Origin: Perkinsela sp. pyNocScin1
Lineage: Eukaryota; Euglenozoa; Kinetoplastea; Prokinetoplastida; Perkinselidae
Assembly: GCA_964019655.1 (NCBI GenBank)
Contig: CAXHTR010000006.1
Span: 434,001-498,000, forward strand
DNA: 64,000 nt
Reading direction: 5' to 3'
Below the pieces are notes generated by a model. That model had not been told where the DNA came from. It saw only the letters and a list, made by a program, of their open reading frames with translations, and searched no databases. A program made the position numbers and the translations under genes. Positions 19,449-28,713 of the stretch are shown piece by piece. Numbering within the stretch: position 1 is the stretch's first letter; every line of letters starts with the position of its first letter.

Positions 19449-22370
19449 TTACCTCGACGCCATCTTCAGCCCCTCATCGAGCAGTAGCACCGGCAGGCTC
19501 AGCTTCAGCACGTCCACCCAGTCTGTCCCCACCTGCAGCGGAACAGTGTGAAAAACGGCCTGGAGCGACGGAACACTGAGAACCGCAATGTGCAGCACCG
19601 CCGACAAAACGTTCGCGGCGACCAGCCACATATTCTTTTGGGGCGGGACATCCCGCAGCGAGGCGTTCTCGCTCAGCGCATTGAAAGAATTCCATATCTC
19701 GAGAAAGACCATCACCGTGAAGGCCACCGAGCGCGCCTCGCGGGGGTCGCGCAGGACTGCGAGTCGATCCGCATTGCCCTCGAGGAGCGACGGGTCTATC
19801 AGCTCCCAAAATGTAAAGCCATGACGGAGGAACCACGCGAGGTAGCCCCATAGGGTGGCGAGGCCAATGTACACACCGATGATAAGGTACCGGAGCTGCA
19901 CCCACTTACTGAGAATCGTTTCTTGGGGTGATCGCGGCGGCCTGCGCATGTTGTCGGGGTCCGGCGGATTAAAACTGAGCGCGATGGCCGGAAGCCCGTC
20001 AGTCACAAGGTTGACCCACAGGAGCTGCACGGGCTCGAAGATATCTGGCAGGCCGAGCAGGCCCGCCAAAAAGACACAGACGACCTCGCCGATGTTCGAG
20101 CTGATGAGGTACCGAATGAACTGCTTGGTGTTCGCAAAGATCGCGCGGCCCTCGCGCACAGCTTCGACTATCGTTTTGAAATTGTCGTCCGCGAGGACAA
20201 TGGACGAGGCGCCCTTGGCCACATCAGTGCCGCTGCCCATGCCGATGCCGATGTGGGCAGCCCGCAGCGCCGGGCCGTCGTTGACGCCGTCGCCCGTCAT
20301 GGCGACGACTGCGCCGCTTTCTTTCAAGAGATCGACGAGGTGAGGCTTGAAGGCCGGGTCGGCGCGGCTGAAGACGACAGCATTTTTGAGAAAATTCGCT
20401 TGTTCGACCTTCCCAAAGGCCAAAAAGTCCGCCGCTGTAATGCTCTGCTTCACAAAAGGGTCGCTCGAGGCCTTTTTCGGTTTTTTGAGAAGACCAATCT
20501 GGCAGCAGACGGCCTCGGCGGTCTCTCGGGCGTCGCCCGTCACGACGATGACGCGGACGCCGGCGGCCTGGCATGCGGATATAGCCGCAGGCACCTCTGG
20601 GCGGCTGGGGTCGGTCATGCCAACAAAGCCACAGAACGTCAAGTCCTCCTCGATGGAGCCAAAGTCCGCCGGGTCCTGCGGGAGGTCACTGTCGAAGACG
20701 CGCTCACCGATGTCCTTGACAGCGAAAGCGAGGACGCGGAGGGCCTTGTCGTGGGCGGTCATCGACTGGAGGCCTTCAAGAAGAATTTCTCGGAGTTCGT
20801 CGGTCATTTCGAATTCTTCGCCGCCACTGTGGCGCGCGAAGGTGCACGCGGATAGAATGACCTCTGGGGCCCCTTTCACGTACAGGACCCCCGAGTCGCT
20901 GCGCTGAATAAAGACGCTCATGGCACGGCGCTGCTGCGTGAACCCAAAGGTGTGCTTCTTGGTGTCGAGCTCCCACTTCAAATCGTCGTGCAGCCGCGCT
21001 GTGCTGATTTTGGTGCGGTCTTCAAAGTCGTCGACGGCGCGGAGGAGCGCGAGATCTGTCTGGGCGCCAGTGTAAGAAACCTTTGTAGGGGCCTCGCCGT
21101 AGTCGTAGGGCTCGACAGTGATCTTTGCCTCTGTGCACAGCGCACAGGCCCGAATGACTTCGCCGAGGGCGTGGTCGACGGTGCCAGGGTCCACTTCTAA
21201 AGAGGTTTTAATTATGATATCTTTAGGGTCTGAGCGATCGAGGCTGTAGGTGGCCATCTCCCCATCGGGTGTCAGTGTCTGAATCTCTGCAACAGCTAAC
21301 GCATTCGTCGTCAGCGTCCCTGTCTTGTCACTACAAATAACATTGCAGCAGCCGATGGTCTCGACGCTCGGGAGCGAGCGCACGATGGCGCTGCGCTTGG
21401 CCATGCGGCGCGCGCCGAGGGCGAGGCACGTCGTGACGACCGCTGGCAGGCCCTCGGGGATGGCTGCGACGGCCAGCGAGATGGCAATTTTGAAAGATCG
21501 GAGCGCAGCGCCGGGGAGCCCTGGGAGGCCTTCTCGCAGAAAATCTCGCAGGCAGTGCACGCAGAAGACAGCGGCGCATATCCAGCCGATCCATTTTGCG
21601 AGCGAAGCGCCGAACTCGTCCATTGTGCGCTGGAGCGGTGTTTTGGCATCTGTCGAAGCCTCGCGCATGAGCGCGTCGATCTTGCCGACCTCAGTGCGTC
21701 TACCAGTCTCCCGGACGACGGCGATGGCGTTGCCGTGGGCTATGAAAGTGCCAGCGTAGACCATGAAGGGCGGGAAGCGGGCATTGCGGGCTGCTCGAGG
21801 CATTTCTTCGTAGAGGCACTTGCTGACTGGCAAAGACTCGCCGGTGAGCGCTGACTCGTCGACGAGGAGGGACGTCGCGTTCATTTGGACGACACGGGCG
21901 TCCCCGGGCACGCGCGTGCCGACAGTGAGGGAGATAACATCGCCCGGGACGATGTCGGCGCTGTTGACCAACGCCCACTGGCCCATGCGGAGGCACATCG
22001 TCTGCTTTGGCGAGAGGTCGCTGAGCGCGCGGATGGCGTCGTCGGCGCTGCGCTTCTGCCAGCAGCTGACGAGGGCATTCAGTATCAGAATGGAACCGAT
22101 GACGAAGGGCTCGGTGAGATCACTGGCGTCCCGTGAGATGGCGGCGAGACCGAAGGACACGGCGGAGGCGGCCAGCAGGATGCGCACGAGGGTGTCCTCG
22201 AATTCTTCAGCGAAGAGCGAGAAGAGGGACTGTGTGGCTGGCGGGGACAAAATGTTTGGGCCGAAGAGCTGCTGCCGGCCTTTGATCTCGATGCGCGGGA
22301 GGCCCTTGTCGAGGGTGAGGCGGCGGGCTTTGAGAAAATCGTCAGTGGACTCGATGCGTTCACGTACCAT
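19449..22370 (-). CDS. SERCA-type Ca2+-transporting P-type ATPase, 973 aa
   Basis: Pumps Ca2+ from the cytosol into the ER or an acidic store at the cost of ATP. Visible hallmarks of a P2A ATPase are the A-domain TGES (176-179), the M4 Ca2+ site PEGL (305-308), the phosphorylation motif CSDKTGTLT (D348), KGAPE in the nucleotide-binding domain, TGDGVNDGPAL in the P domain, and LLWVNLVTDGLPA in M6. The length matches the family. The N-terminus has the typical GLxxxEIxxRxxxFGPN region. The ATG at 22370 is a good start with no competing upstream frame. No calmodulin-binding extension is seen, so SERCA rather than PMCA. It ends in KMASR without an obvious retrieval signal. Confidence 0.93.
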   Translation of the reverse strand: MVRERIESTDDFLKARRLTLDKGLPRIEIKGRQQLFGPNILSPPATQSLFSLFAEEFEDTLVRILLAASAVSFGLAAISRDASDLTEPFVIGSILILNALVSCWQKRSADDAIRALSDLSPKQTMCLRMGQWALVNSADIVPGDVISLTVGTRVPGDARVVQMNATSLLVDESALTGESLPVSKCLYEEMPRAARNARFPPFMVYAGTFIAHGNAIAVVRETGRRTEVGKIDALMREASTDAKTPLQRTMDEFGASLAKWIGWICAAVFCVHCLRDFLREGLPGLPGAALRSFKIAISLAVAAIPEGLPAVVTTCLALGARRMAKRSAIVRSLPSVETIGCCNVICSDKTGTLTTNALAVAEIQTLTPDGEMATYSLDRSDPKDIIIKTSLEVDPGTVDHALGEVIRACALCTEAKITVEPYDYGEAPTKVSYTGAQTDLALLRAVDDFEDRTKISTARLHDDLKWELDTKKHTFGFTQQRRAMSVFIQRSDSGVLYVKGAPEVILSACTFARHSGGEEFEMTDELREILLEGLQSMTAHDKALRVLAFAVKDIGERVFDSDLPQDPADFGSIEEDLTFCGFVGMTDPSRPEVPAAISACQAAGVRVIVVTGDARETAEAVCCQIGLLKKPKKASSDPFVKQSITAADFLAFGKVEQANFLKNAVVFSRADPAFKPHLVDLLKESGAVVAMTGDGVNDGPALRAAHIGIGMGSGTDVAKGASSIVLADDNFKTIVEAVREGRAIFANTKQFIRYLISSNIGEVVCVFLAGLLGLPDIFEPVQLLWVNLVTDGLPAIALSFNPPDPDNMRRPPRSPQETILSKWVQLRYLIIGVYIGLATLWGYLAWFLRHGFTFWELIDPSLLEGNADRLAVLRDPREARSVAFTVMVFLEIWNSFNALSENASLRDVPPQKNMWLVAANVLSAVLHIAVLSVPSLQAVFHTVPLQVGTDWVDVLKLSLPVLLLDEGLKMASR

Positions 22371-22508
22371 TTCAATTAGCGTAAATTTAGGATATTCAAA
22401 AAAAAATTTATATCATCAGAAAAAAATCCGCTGCAAAGGCATTGATGTGGCCCAACGGTGAAGCACCAGTCACACTGATGTCACACAATTTTTACTTTCT
22501 TTACTTCC

Positions 22509-23237
22509 TCACACGATCTTCTTCTTATAAAGGAACGCCTGGAAATGCTTGTACTGCCATACGCACAAAACAATTATCAATATTGCCTTCGCAGCGCCAA
22601 AGAAGATGACACGGCGCAAACCGCTCTGGCCAGCGTCGCGCAGCGCACCGAGGCGCTTTTTGAGGTACCCAGCAGCAAAGGTCGCCTGGCGGATTTTAGC
22701 GCGCATCACGCTGACCTCGCGCTTGATGCGATAGAAGAACCACCGCGTGCGCAGCGTTTCCTTGACCTCACCGTCCGAGTCGACATAGGACATGACCTGC
22801 ATTTCGACGCCGTGCTCTGTGACGCTCTGGCGGTTGCTGTCGGGCGCCTGTTCCTCGACAATTTCAATCTTGTTGCGTGTGTCGATGGCGATGGCGAAGT
22901 CGACGGGCTCGGCGCGGTTGAGGGCGACGACGCAGATCTTGTACTCGCCGAGGGCGCCCTCGGGCGCGCGGACCATCGCGGTCCCGTTCACCTGCGTGAG
23001 CTTCGCGGTGTGGATGACGCGGCGGCGCGGGCTGATGACGCTGAGCTGTGTGCGGAACTCATCGTCGATGTTCTCGTTCGTCCAGCGCTGTGCGTAGTCG
23101 ATCATGAGCATCTCGCCCTCGACGTCGACTTCCTCGACGAAGCAGAGCTTCCTGCCGGGCTTGAGCTCGAAGTAGAAGGCGTGGAGCTGCGAGGCGAAGC
23201 TGAGGGACAGGAAAAGCGATGGAAGGAGGGAGCGCAT
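22509..23237 (-). CDS. p24 / emp24 / TMED family cargo receptor, 242 aa
   Basis: Type I membrane protein of early secretory traffic (COPII/COPI cargo sorting). The signal peptide is MRSLLPSLFLSLSFASQLHA, followed by a GOLD-like lumenal domain opening FYFELKPGRKLCFVEEV. A coiled segment follows, with one transmembrane helix near the end (AKAILIIVLCVW). The cytosolic tail ends KKKIV, a KKxx-type COPI retrieval signal. The longest frame starts 23 codons earlier, but the start at 23237 is decided by the signal peptide and by a pyrimidine tract plus AG at 23252-23253, which lies between the two ATGs. The lumenal domain is divergent, so which p24 subfamily it belongs to is unclear. Confidence 0.85.
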   Translation of the reverse strand: MRSLLPSLFLSLSFASQLHAFYFELKPGRKLCFVEEVDVEGEMLMIDYAQRWTNENIDDEFRTQLSVISPRRRVIHTAKLTQVNGTAMVRAPEGALGEYKICVVALNRAEPVDFAIAIDTRNKIEIVEEQAPDSNRQSVTEHGVEMQVMSYVDSDGEVKETLRTRWFFYRIKREVSVMRAKIRQATFAAGYLKKRLGALRDAGQSGLRRVIFFGAAKAILIIVLCVWQYKHFQAFLYKKKIV

Positions 23238-23251
23238 GCTATTTTGAAATT

Positions 23252-23253
23252 CT
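23252..23253 (-). promoter_or_regulatory. Candidate trans-splice acceptor for the p24 gene
   Basis: On the coding strand a T/C-rich run ends in TTTTTCTTCAG, and the AG lies 14 bases before the chosen ATG. A spliced leader added here would exclude the upstream ATG. Inference from the motif only. Confidence 0.5.
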
Positions 23254-23312
23254 GAAGAAAAACAATGTTTTGAACTTGCTTCAAAACTTCTCAAAATTGG
23301 AGTCAAAGCCTT

Positions 23313-24227
23313 CTACCCATCTGGGCGCAGCCGCTGAATCGTTTTCGCTGACATGCGATGGAACGGCAGCATCTTTGCAGTCTTCTGAGGAACCGCCTTG
23401 AACTCGGGCGGGCGGTAGTTCGTCTCGCCAAAGCCCACCGGGTCGAGGAGGTCGTCAAAGTCCTCCGGCTTGATGATGGCGTCAGCAGGTAGGCGGCACT
23501 GCTGCGCGAGGGACGTGTGCTCGGGCCCGTCGGTGTGCTCCGTAGTCACCGCCAGGGGCTTCTGCGTGGCCTTCCACTGCTCGATGATGGACGTGGCGGA
23601 AATTGGTGGGGTAGTCTTCACTGGGGCTGTGATGTGCGCTGGTGCGATTTTCGCTGGGATGTCTTTCGCTGTTGCGTTTTCGGCGTCTGCGATTTTGCTT
23701 GCTGAGAAGGGCTGAAACGCGTCGACTGTCATATAGCCGTGTGTTTCTCTGCTCTCTGCACGCAGCGCAGCCAAAGCGCTTGAAACGTCATTTTCAAGGA
23801 GATCTGAGATACCACCAGTGTCAGCTGCATCAGAAATTTCTTTTGTTGCGGTTGCCAGCTCCAAAGCCTTTCTTTTCGCCGCTTCAGCGCGCTCGAGCTT
23901 CCGCCGCTGCTTCTCCGCGATCCTTTGCTTTTTCGCAATATCCTCAGCCTCCAGTGCTTCGCTCTGCTTGATCTCGTGGGATGCCTCGAGCAGGCTGAGG
24001 AGCTTTTTCGACGTCTGGGTGGCCGCCTCGTCCGCGTAGCGCTCAATGAGCGCTTGCTTCTTCTCTTCAGAGAGCTCTTTGCGCTCGCGCTTCTGCTGGA
24101 CTGGCTTTCGTCGCTGCTGCTTCGCTTTGGACGACGTGGCGCCTTTCTGTCCTTTTTGAGGCTTTTGTTTCTTGAATCTTCGGCTATTGTTCGAATTCTT
24201 GTTCTTACCCTTATTTTTGTGCTTCAT
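23313..24227 (-). CDS. Lysine-rich probable nucleolar protein, 304 aa
   Basis: I do not recognise the family with confidence. The first 60 residues are almost all K, R, N and Q, a nucleolar-type basic region. A charged coiled-coil stretch follows (about 60-125, KKQRIAEKQRRKLERAE), then a low-complexity alanine- and threonine-rich middle. The most conserved-looking part is the C-terminus: DDLLDPVGFGETNYRPPEF followed by KMLPFHRMSAKTIQRL. An FGE-x(3)-PPE phrase of this type recalls CCDC137-like nucleolar proteins, but the match is weak. The ATG at 24227 is preceded by CTAACTGACTGAGCAG on the coding strand, a possible branch point and acceptor. Confidence 0.6.
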   Translation of the reverse strand: MKHKNKGKNKNSNNSRRFKKQKPQKGQKGATSSKAKQQRRKPVQQKRERKELSEEKKQALIERYADEAATQTSKKLLSLLEASHEIKQSEALEAEDIAKKQRIAEKQRRKLERAEAAKRKALELATATKEISDAADTGGISDLLENDVSSALAALRAESRETHGYMTVDAFQPFSASKIADAENATAKDIPAKIAPAHITAPVKTTPPISATSIIEQWKATQKPLAVTTEHTDGPEHTSLAQQCRLPADAIIKPEDFDDLLDPVGFGETNYRPPEFKAVPQKTAKMLPFHRMSAKTIQRLRPDG

Positions 24228-24613
24228 TCTGCTCAGTCAGTTAGCATTGGGTGAATTTGGTGTAAAACGCTGAATTTAGTAAAATCCTAGATTTTTATTT
24301 TAGAAATTGAAAATTACGAAAGTCACACATAGCAAGCAAGAAATTGCTCGCACGGGCCAATGTTTCACCAATTTTTTCCAGGAAAAATAAATGCGAGCCC
24401 CTCCCTCAGGAGTGGCCCATCACGCCCACCAGTGACGTTTCTAGAAGATCTGCGCTAAGAAAAGAAAGAAAGGCGATCTGCATCGATATGAAAAAGTGAG
24501 AAGGCTACATGGATAGTCATGAAACTGAGGGTAGGGTACCTACTGAAGTTCCTACTCAGAATTTTCTCATAAATAATACATTATGTATGCATAATTGAGC
24601 GCTTGTAGATTTA
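24228..24613. other. Intergenic region, no gene recognised
   Basis: These 386 A+T-rich bases lie between a family B gene and the nucleolar protein gene. No long frame, RNA gene or repeat was seen. Confidence 0.4.
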
Positions 24614-25477
24614 CTACTCTGCAGCCAGCGCTTTTTGGTTGCGCAGAAGAATTTCTTCCAGTGCGTGCTTCTCTCCATGCTCGTCCACAACGGCCGTCAA
24701 GTAGTTCCCATCGATGGAGAGCGTTGCGGTCGTGTCGCGATCGATCACTGCACAGCCACTGTAGGCGTTGTTCATCGCATATGCGCGACGCAGCCCCTCA
24801 GGAACGTTTGTCAGGCGGAATTCACCTTGAAATAGGTTCTTTGGGATGTAGAGGTGGGCGAGGGACCTCGGTAGGCCCGTGAGAGACGGGTTACCCTCAA
24901 ATTGGTTCGCTCCGAGGTCGAGGTAACTCAGTTTTGGGGGTAGCACATCGAGGTCAACTGTCCCCGCAAATTTATTTTGAGAGACATTGATCTTCTCGAG
25001 GTTCGGTGGGAGCTGCCGTAGGTCGCAGCTTCCATGAAAACGGTTTGACCCAATTTTGAAGGCCGTGAGCGATGCCGGGAGCGCGGTGAAGTCCACAGGA
25101 CCCTCAAAACGGTTCTGTGTAATATCGAAGAAGTCAAGGCACTGTGGAAGCTGCTGCGTATCTAGCGTACCCCGAATGCGCCTCCATGGAATCGCGAAAG
25201 TGCCAACATGCGTCGGTAAATAAAGCAGGTCCATTTCGCCGGTGAAAGAAGCTTGCTCCCCGATAGTGTTGATTTTTATGACGTGTCCATCAGCATCGCA
25301 ATCCACGAAAAACCACTCAGCAATATCTAGAAAACCGCCCTGTGCATCTTGAAGGCGGAATTTCGATACGTCTATGAGCTTTTCTACGAGCATTTCCATG
25401 CATGTCTGCTCGGACATTGCGCTTCGATCAAAACGGCCGAGAGATGGGTCCGCAGTCAAAATTAGTATACTTTGCAT
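24614..25477 (-). CDS. Family B leucine-rich-repeat protein, 287 aa
   Basis: A solitary family B gene inserted among housekeeping genes. The N-cap has ILTADPSLGRFDRSAMSEQ and the GGFLDIAEWF segment. About seven LRRs follow (LPPNLEKINVSQNKFAGTVD, LPKLSYLDLGANQFEG). The C-terminal cap, CAVIDRDTTATLSIDGNYL followed by VVDEHGEKHALEE, has a close counterpart at the end of the 28.7 kb paralogue (VLDENGKTHAW), so both caps of this family are conserved. It starts at an ATG. No signal peptide or membrane segment. Confidence 0.8.
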   Translation of the reverse strand: MQSILILTADPSLGRFDRSAMSEQTCMEMLVEKLIDVSKFRLQDAQGGFLDIAEWFFVDCDADGHVIKINTIGEQASFTGEMDLLYLPTHVGTFAIPWRRIRGTLDTQQLPQCLDFFDITQNRFEGPVDFTALPASLTAFKIGSNRFHGSCDLRQLPPNLEKINVSQNKFAGTVDLDVLPPKLSYLDLGANQFEGNPSLTGLPRSLAHLYIPKNLFQGEFRLTNVPEGLRRAYAMNNAYSGCAVIDRDTTATLSIDGNYLTAVVDEHGEKHALEEILLRNQKALAAE

Positions 25478-25636
25478 TATGACAGAATAACAAAGGATAG
25501 TTTTTTGTAAAATCTATGGAACACCGATAATGCTTCATATCTGTGGGAACTCAATGTTTGTGTCTTTAAATACAGCTTATCATGCTGAGATATGTTGCTA
25601 TCTTCTATTCCTGCGAGGCTTGACACGCGACCCTGC

Positions 25637-25951
25637 TTAAGAGAACACTCGGACATCACCTTTTGTGCCCATCCAGTTGGAAATTGATGTACCAACAAAA
25701 ACTTTTTGCAGGCCAGCAGGTGAGAGAAAAGAGTTGATCATTATCGTCATGAACGAGTTGTGCCGCAAACCAGCTGTCTCGATGGACTCTGGAAGGGCTG
25801 TGACCACACCACTCATCATTTTCTCCGGATGTCCACGTAGTCTGCACAGGTTCATCTGCAAGTGTTCGAGCGCTTTTGGAAATACACGCATGTGAAGCTC
25901 TGTGTTCAGTGACTTCCTTCTCAGGAAAAGCTCTCGAATCGTGCTTGTCAG
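25637..25951 (-). pseudogene. Probable relic of a family B LRR gene
   Basis: A minus-strand open stretch, without a start at the right place and closed upstream by TGA at 25952-25954, reads TIRELFLRRKSL, FPKALEHLQMNLCRLRG and LPESIETAGLRHNSF. The [FL]PxxLExLxxxxxxLxG cadence is that of family B. A second, longer frame on the same strand (25656-26072, overlapping the next gene's end) has no such pattern and was not called. Too short and degraded to place in a subfamily. Confidence 0.4.
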
Positions 25952-26031
25952 TCATGCAAAGCTGCACCATCGATGATTCATTTTTGGGCTCAACCGTATA
26001 GAGCCCATGGCACCATTTTCGCCGCATGGAC

Positions 26032-27000
26032 TCACCTCTCATCCTCTTCTTGCACCACTTCCTCAATTCCATTCGCAGTCATTACAAACGACACATTTCG
26101 ACTCTTCCAAAGCTTACGCTCGAGCCACCTCTTGTGCTTCTCTTCAGCACGCACACTGTCATCTTCTTTCAACGGAAACACAGCTGGTTCAATCTCCTGA
26201 ATCGAAAAGACCTCACCCTCCGTGTGCCGTAAAAAGAACCGCTTGTGCATCATTTTCGTCCACTGGCCGTCCATAGGCACAAAGATGTCACCCCGGCTCT
26301 CCAGATTCGTACAGTATACCGCCGCGCACCCATTCGTGATAGCAGTCGACAGCAGCCCCCGCGTCGTGTTGCACAGCGCCGCCGTCCGCTCAAACGCTTC
26401 AGACTCTGCCATTATCTGGACCTCCGTTTCGTTCACAGGGTCGAGGAAGTTGGACCGCAGGGGGTAGTCCTCCATCGGGTAGCCGTTCACAACAATAAGC
26501 CGAATGTTCGGATTATTCTGCAGGAGCAGCGGCAGCGCTGTCATCGTCGCCATGAGGCTCACAAAAGTCGTCACCTCGTAGTGGTGGACAAAGTGGCAGG
26601 CGGCTGCGCCCCCAGCATCGAACTTTTCTACGTACTCTTTCGCAGCTGCGCGCTCCTCGTCGGTCACTTCTATAGAATTACTTTCCAGAATAGCTTGGAG
26701 CTTCTGACGAACACCACTGAACGCCCCCTCGCAGTAGCGCTGCGTCATTGCCCCGCGGGTGTCAATATAGAGTGTCTCACCACCGAGGCCGCCGAGAATC
26801 TGCGGGAGGCTCGCGTGGGCAGCGAGGTGCGCAGTGATCTGCGTGCGACCACTGCCGGGGAGCCCAGCGAAGTCTGTAAGCTTTCCGACTTCGACGCCGA
26901 GCGGACCGAAGAGGTCGTCTATGTCTGGGTGGAAGACATGGATGCCGCGCGGGGTCGGGTCCTTTGGGGTCGGCTGCTGGCTGAACAGTGCATGGGACAT
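26032..27000 (-). CDS. RAD51C-like recombinase paralogue with altered Walker motifs, 322 aa
   Basis: A RecA/RAD51 paralogue, expected to work in homologous recombination with other RAD51 paralogues. The ATPase core is recognisable: VGKLTDFAGLPGSGRTQ (38-54), then ILGGLGGETLYIDTRGAM, the spacing and wording of RAD51C; LIVVNGYP (168-175) at Walker B; and VPMDGQWTKMMHKRF at the later loop. Walker A has arginine (R52) for the invariant lysine, and Walker B has asparagine (N172) for aspartate, so ATP hydrolysis is probably weak or lost. The longest frame starts at TTG (27021). The ATG at 27000 is preferred because a pyrimidine tract plus AG (27017-27018) lies between the two. Confidence 0.75.
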   Translation of the reverse strand: MSHALFSQQPTPKDPTPRGIHVFHPDIDDLFGPLGVEVGKLTDFAGLPGSGRTQITAHLAAHASLPQILGGLGGETLYIDTRGAMTQRYCEGAFSGVRQKLQAILESNSIEVTDEERAAAKEYVEKFDAGGAAACHFVHHYEVTTFVSLMATMTALPLLLQNNPNIRLIVVNGYPMEDYPLRSNFLDPVNETEVQIMAESEAFERTAALCNTTRGLLSTAITNGCAAVYCTNLESRGDIFVPMDGQWTKMMHKRFFLRHTEGEVFSIQEIEPAVFPLKEDDSVRAEEKHKRWLERKLWKSRNVSFVMTANGIEEVVQEEDER

Positions 27001-27016
27001 GCAAAGTGGTGCGTAT

Positions 27017-27018
27017 CT
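27017..27018 (-). promoter_or_regulatory. Candidate trans-splice acceptor for the RAD51C-like gene
   Basis: The coding strand reads a T-rich tract, TTTTCTTTTTTG, directly followed by AG, 16 bases before the ATG at 27000. It excludes the upstream TTG as a start. Inference from the motif only. Confidence 0.5.
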
Positions 27019-27115
27019 CAAAAAAGAAAACAGAATTTTGGGGAAAAGTCAAAACTTCTTTGAAAAAGGTGCGATTGAGGCAAAATTTTCTCCTTGAAGG
27101 CGACGACCCTAAAAA

Positions 27116-28486
27116 TTACTTCCGCCGCGGCCGCTTCGCTCCCTTAGCACTGGCATGTTTCTTCGGCTTCGTCGAGCTTGTGCAATTTCGGTGCTTCCAG
27201 ACGCGCTTCTCGCCTGCATTTCCTTCAACATTCTCCTCAACCTGTTTCTTCTCTTGCGCGAAGCGCCGCTTCGCTTTGTACGGCGCGATTATCTTTTCCG
27301 GGTGAAACTTTTGCAGAATGTACGTCTTGTGCCACTCGCGCCGCAGCCGGACGGCCTTCGCTTCGTCCGCCGACTTGATCTTGGCGAACTTGGTGTGCAT
27401 CCGCTTGTGTGTCTCCGACAGACTGTCACGGCACTTGCCGAGCGTCTTCTTCCAGTCGGCAACTCTATAGAAATCAGCGCGTTTGACGCCAGTGCAGTAC
27501 AGAAAGTACGAATTTTCGAGCGGGTCCGCCGCTTGCTCGTCCTCTGCCTCTTCGGACGCTGGCGAAGCGTTGAGCTCCGGCTGGAGCCTTATAGCGTCGA
27601 AGCCGATACTCGTCATAAGCTCTCTGAATAGACTTCGGGCGCGAGCGCTCCGAAATCGGCTCGCAACCTCAGCGATGACGATGCGGCCTGTCTTGTGCGC
27701 CAGTATGCGGTACGCCTCGAGGAGAACGTCGACGAAATTGCCGCCGATCAGCGAGAGGCACAGGACGACGAGCGAGACGCTGTTGTCCGGCAGGGGCACT
27801 TTGGTGATGTCTGCCTCACTAATAAATGGCTTGACGGCGACTAAATCGAAGGAAAGGACTGTCATTTCAGTCGTGTGGTAGCATTTGAGCGCTTTCTCGC
27901 CGCACTGGATAGTTCCAATGTTCTCGGGTGTCTCTTTATCTTCGAAAACTTGCTCTTCGGAAATTTTTGGGAAGATTCCCTCGACGAGCTTGCCAGTGCC
28001 GCAGCCAAAGTCAGCGACGATGAAATTGTCAGTCGAGAGGTTTTCCTTTCTGTCTCCGATTTCCACTGTGAGAACTGTGCTTGGCTCGCTTTCAGGCTTT
28101 TTCGTCTTTTTCTTTGCGAGGGCTTTGGCGTGCTTTTGCTGTATCTCAGGAATGGCAGCGACGATAGCGTCGAGCGGGTCGGCTTTCCACTGCGCGCGCT
28201 GGTGGTCGTAGCCGCTGTGGTACTCCTCGAAGAGCGCCGGCGATGACGTGAAGAGCGACTGGTTATCGGTGCTCTCCTGTGCGCACATGCTCTGGTTGAG
28301 CTCGCGGAACTTGACGGCCTGGCGGTGACCCTTGAGGATGTCGAGGCACGAGCGGGTCGACTTTTTGTCGTACTTGAAGTTGTAGGGGTTGTGGAATTGC
28401 TTGTGGGGCCCGCGGGATGTCCACGACTCGGACGGGTCTGGCCTGTGCTTGCGCTTTTGCTTGTTCCCGCAAAATATGTTTGGCAT
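27116..28486 (-). CDS. RRP8-type nucleolar rRNA methyltransferase, 456 aa
   Basis: RRP8 methylates the N1 of an adenine in large-subunit rRNA (m1A) and supports ribosome assembly. The region FEEYHSGYDHQRAQW followed by DPLDAIV matches the RRP8 lead-in. The SAM-binding motif is VADFGCGTGKLVEG (157-170), then SFDLVAV, the acidic DNSVSLVVLCLSLIGGNF, and IVIAEVASRF. Unlike the usual family length, there is a basic insert between the lead-in and SAM domain (residues 118-150) and a C-terminal basic extension of about 120 residues that ends KGAKRPRRK. The N-terminus (KQKRKHRP) is also basic. Location: nucleolus, by analogy. Confidence 0.85.
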   Translation of the reverse strand: MPNIFCGNKQKRKHRPDPSESWTSRGPHKQFHNPYNFKYDKKSTRSCLDILKGHRQAVKFRELNQSMCAQESTDNQSLFTSSPALFEEYHSGYDHQRAQWKADPLDAIVAAIPEIQQKHAKALAKKKTKKPESEPSTVLTVEIGDRKENLSTDNFIVADFGCGTGKLVEGIFPKISEEQVFEDKETPENIGTIQCGEKALKCYHTTEMTVLSFDLVAVKPFISEADITKVPLPDNSVSLVVLCLSLIGGNFVDVLLEAYRILAHKTGRIVIAEVASRFRSARARSLFRELMTSIGFDAIRLQPELNASPASEEAEDEQAADPLENSYFLYCTGVKRADFYRVADWKKTLGKCRDSLSETHKRMHTKFAKIKSADEAKAVRLRREWHKTYILQKFHPEKIIAPYKAKRRFAQEKKQVEENVEGNAGEKRVWKHRNCTSSTKPKKHASAKGAKRPRRK

Positions 28487-28713
28487 TGAAAATTAGAAGG
28501 AAAATGGAAATTAGATGGATCTGAGCTCGGCTAGTTTGAATGAGCTGGTAATCACTCAAGTATCAATTAAATAATCAATTACAAGCACCAGCTTACCCTT
28601 TTCTAGGTTAGATTTCGACTTGCTCAACGTATGAAGCATTCCAAACTCCCTTCGATTTGTCAGTGAAGGCTTGACAGTGGGAATCGGGGACGCCATCTTG
28701 TATTACAAACATA

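Noticed and set aside
25656-26072. 138-codon minus frame overlapping the 3' end of the RAD51C-like gene
   Set aside because: It has no family pattern and overlaps a better-supported gene; the overlapping frame with LRR cadence is preferred as a relic.
26245-27063. 272-codon plus-strand frame opposite the RAD51C-like gene
   Set aside because: No domain; the minus frame matches a RAD51 paralogue along its length.
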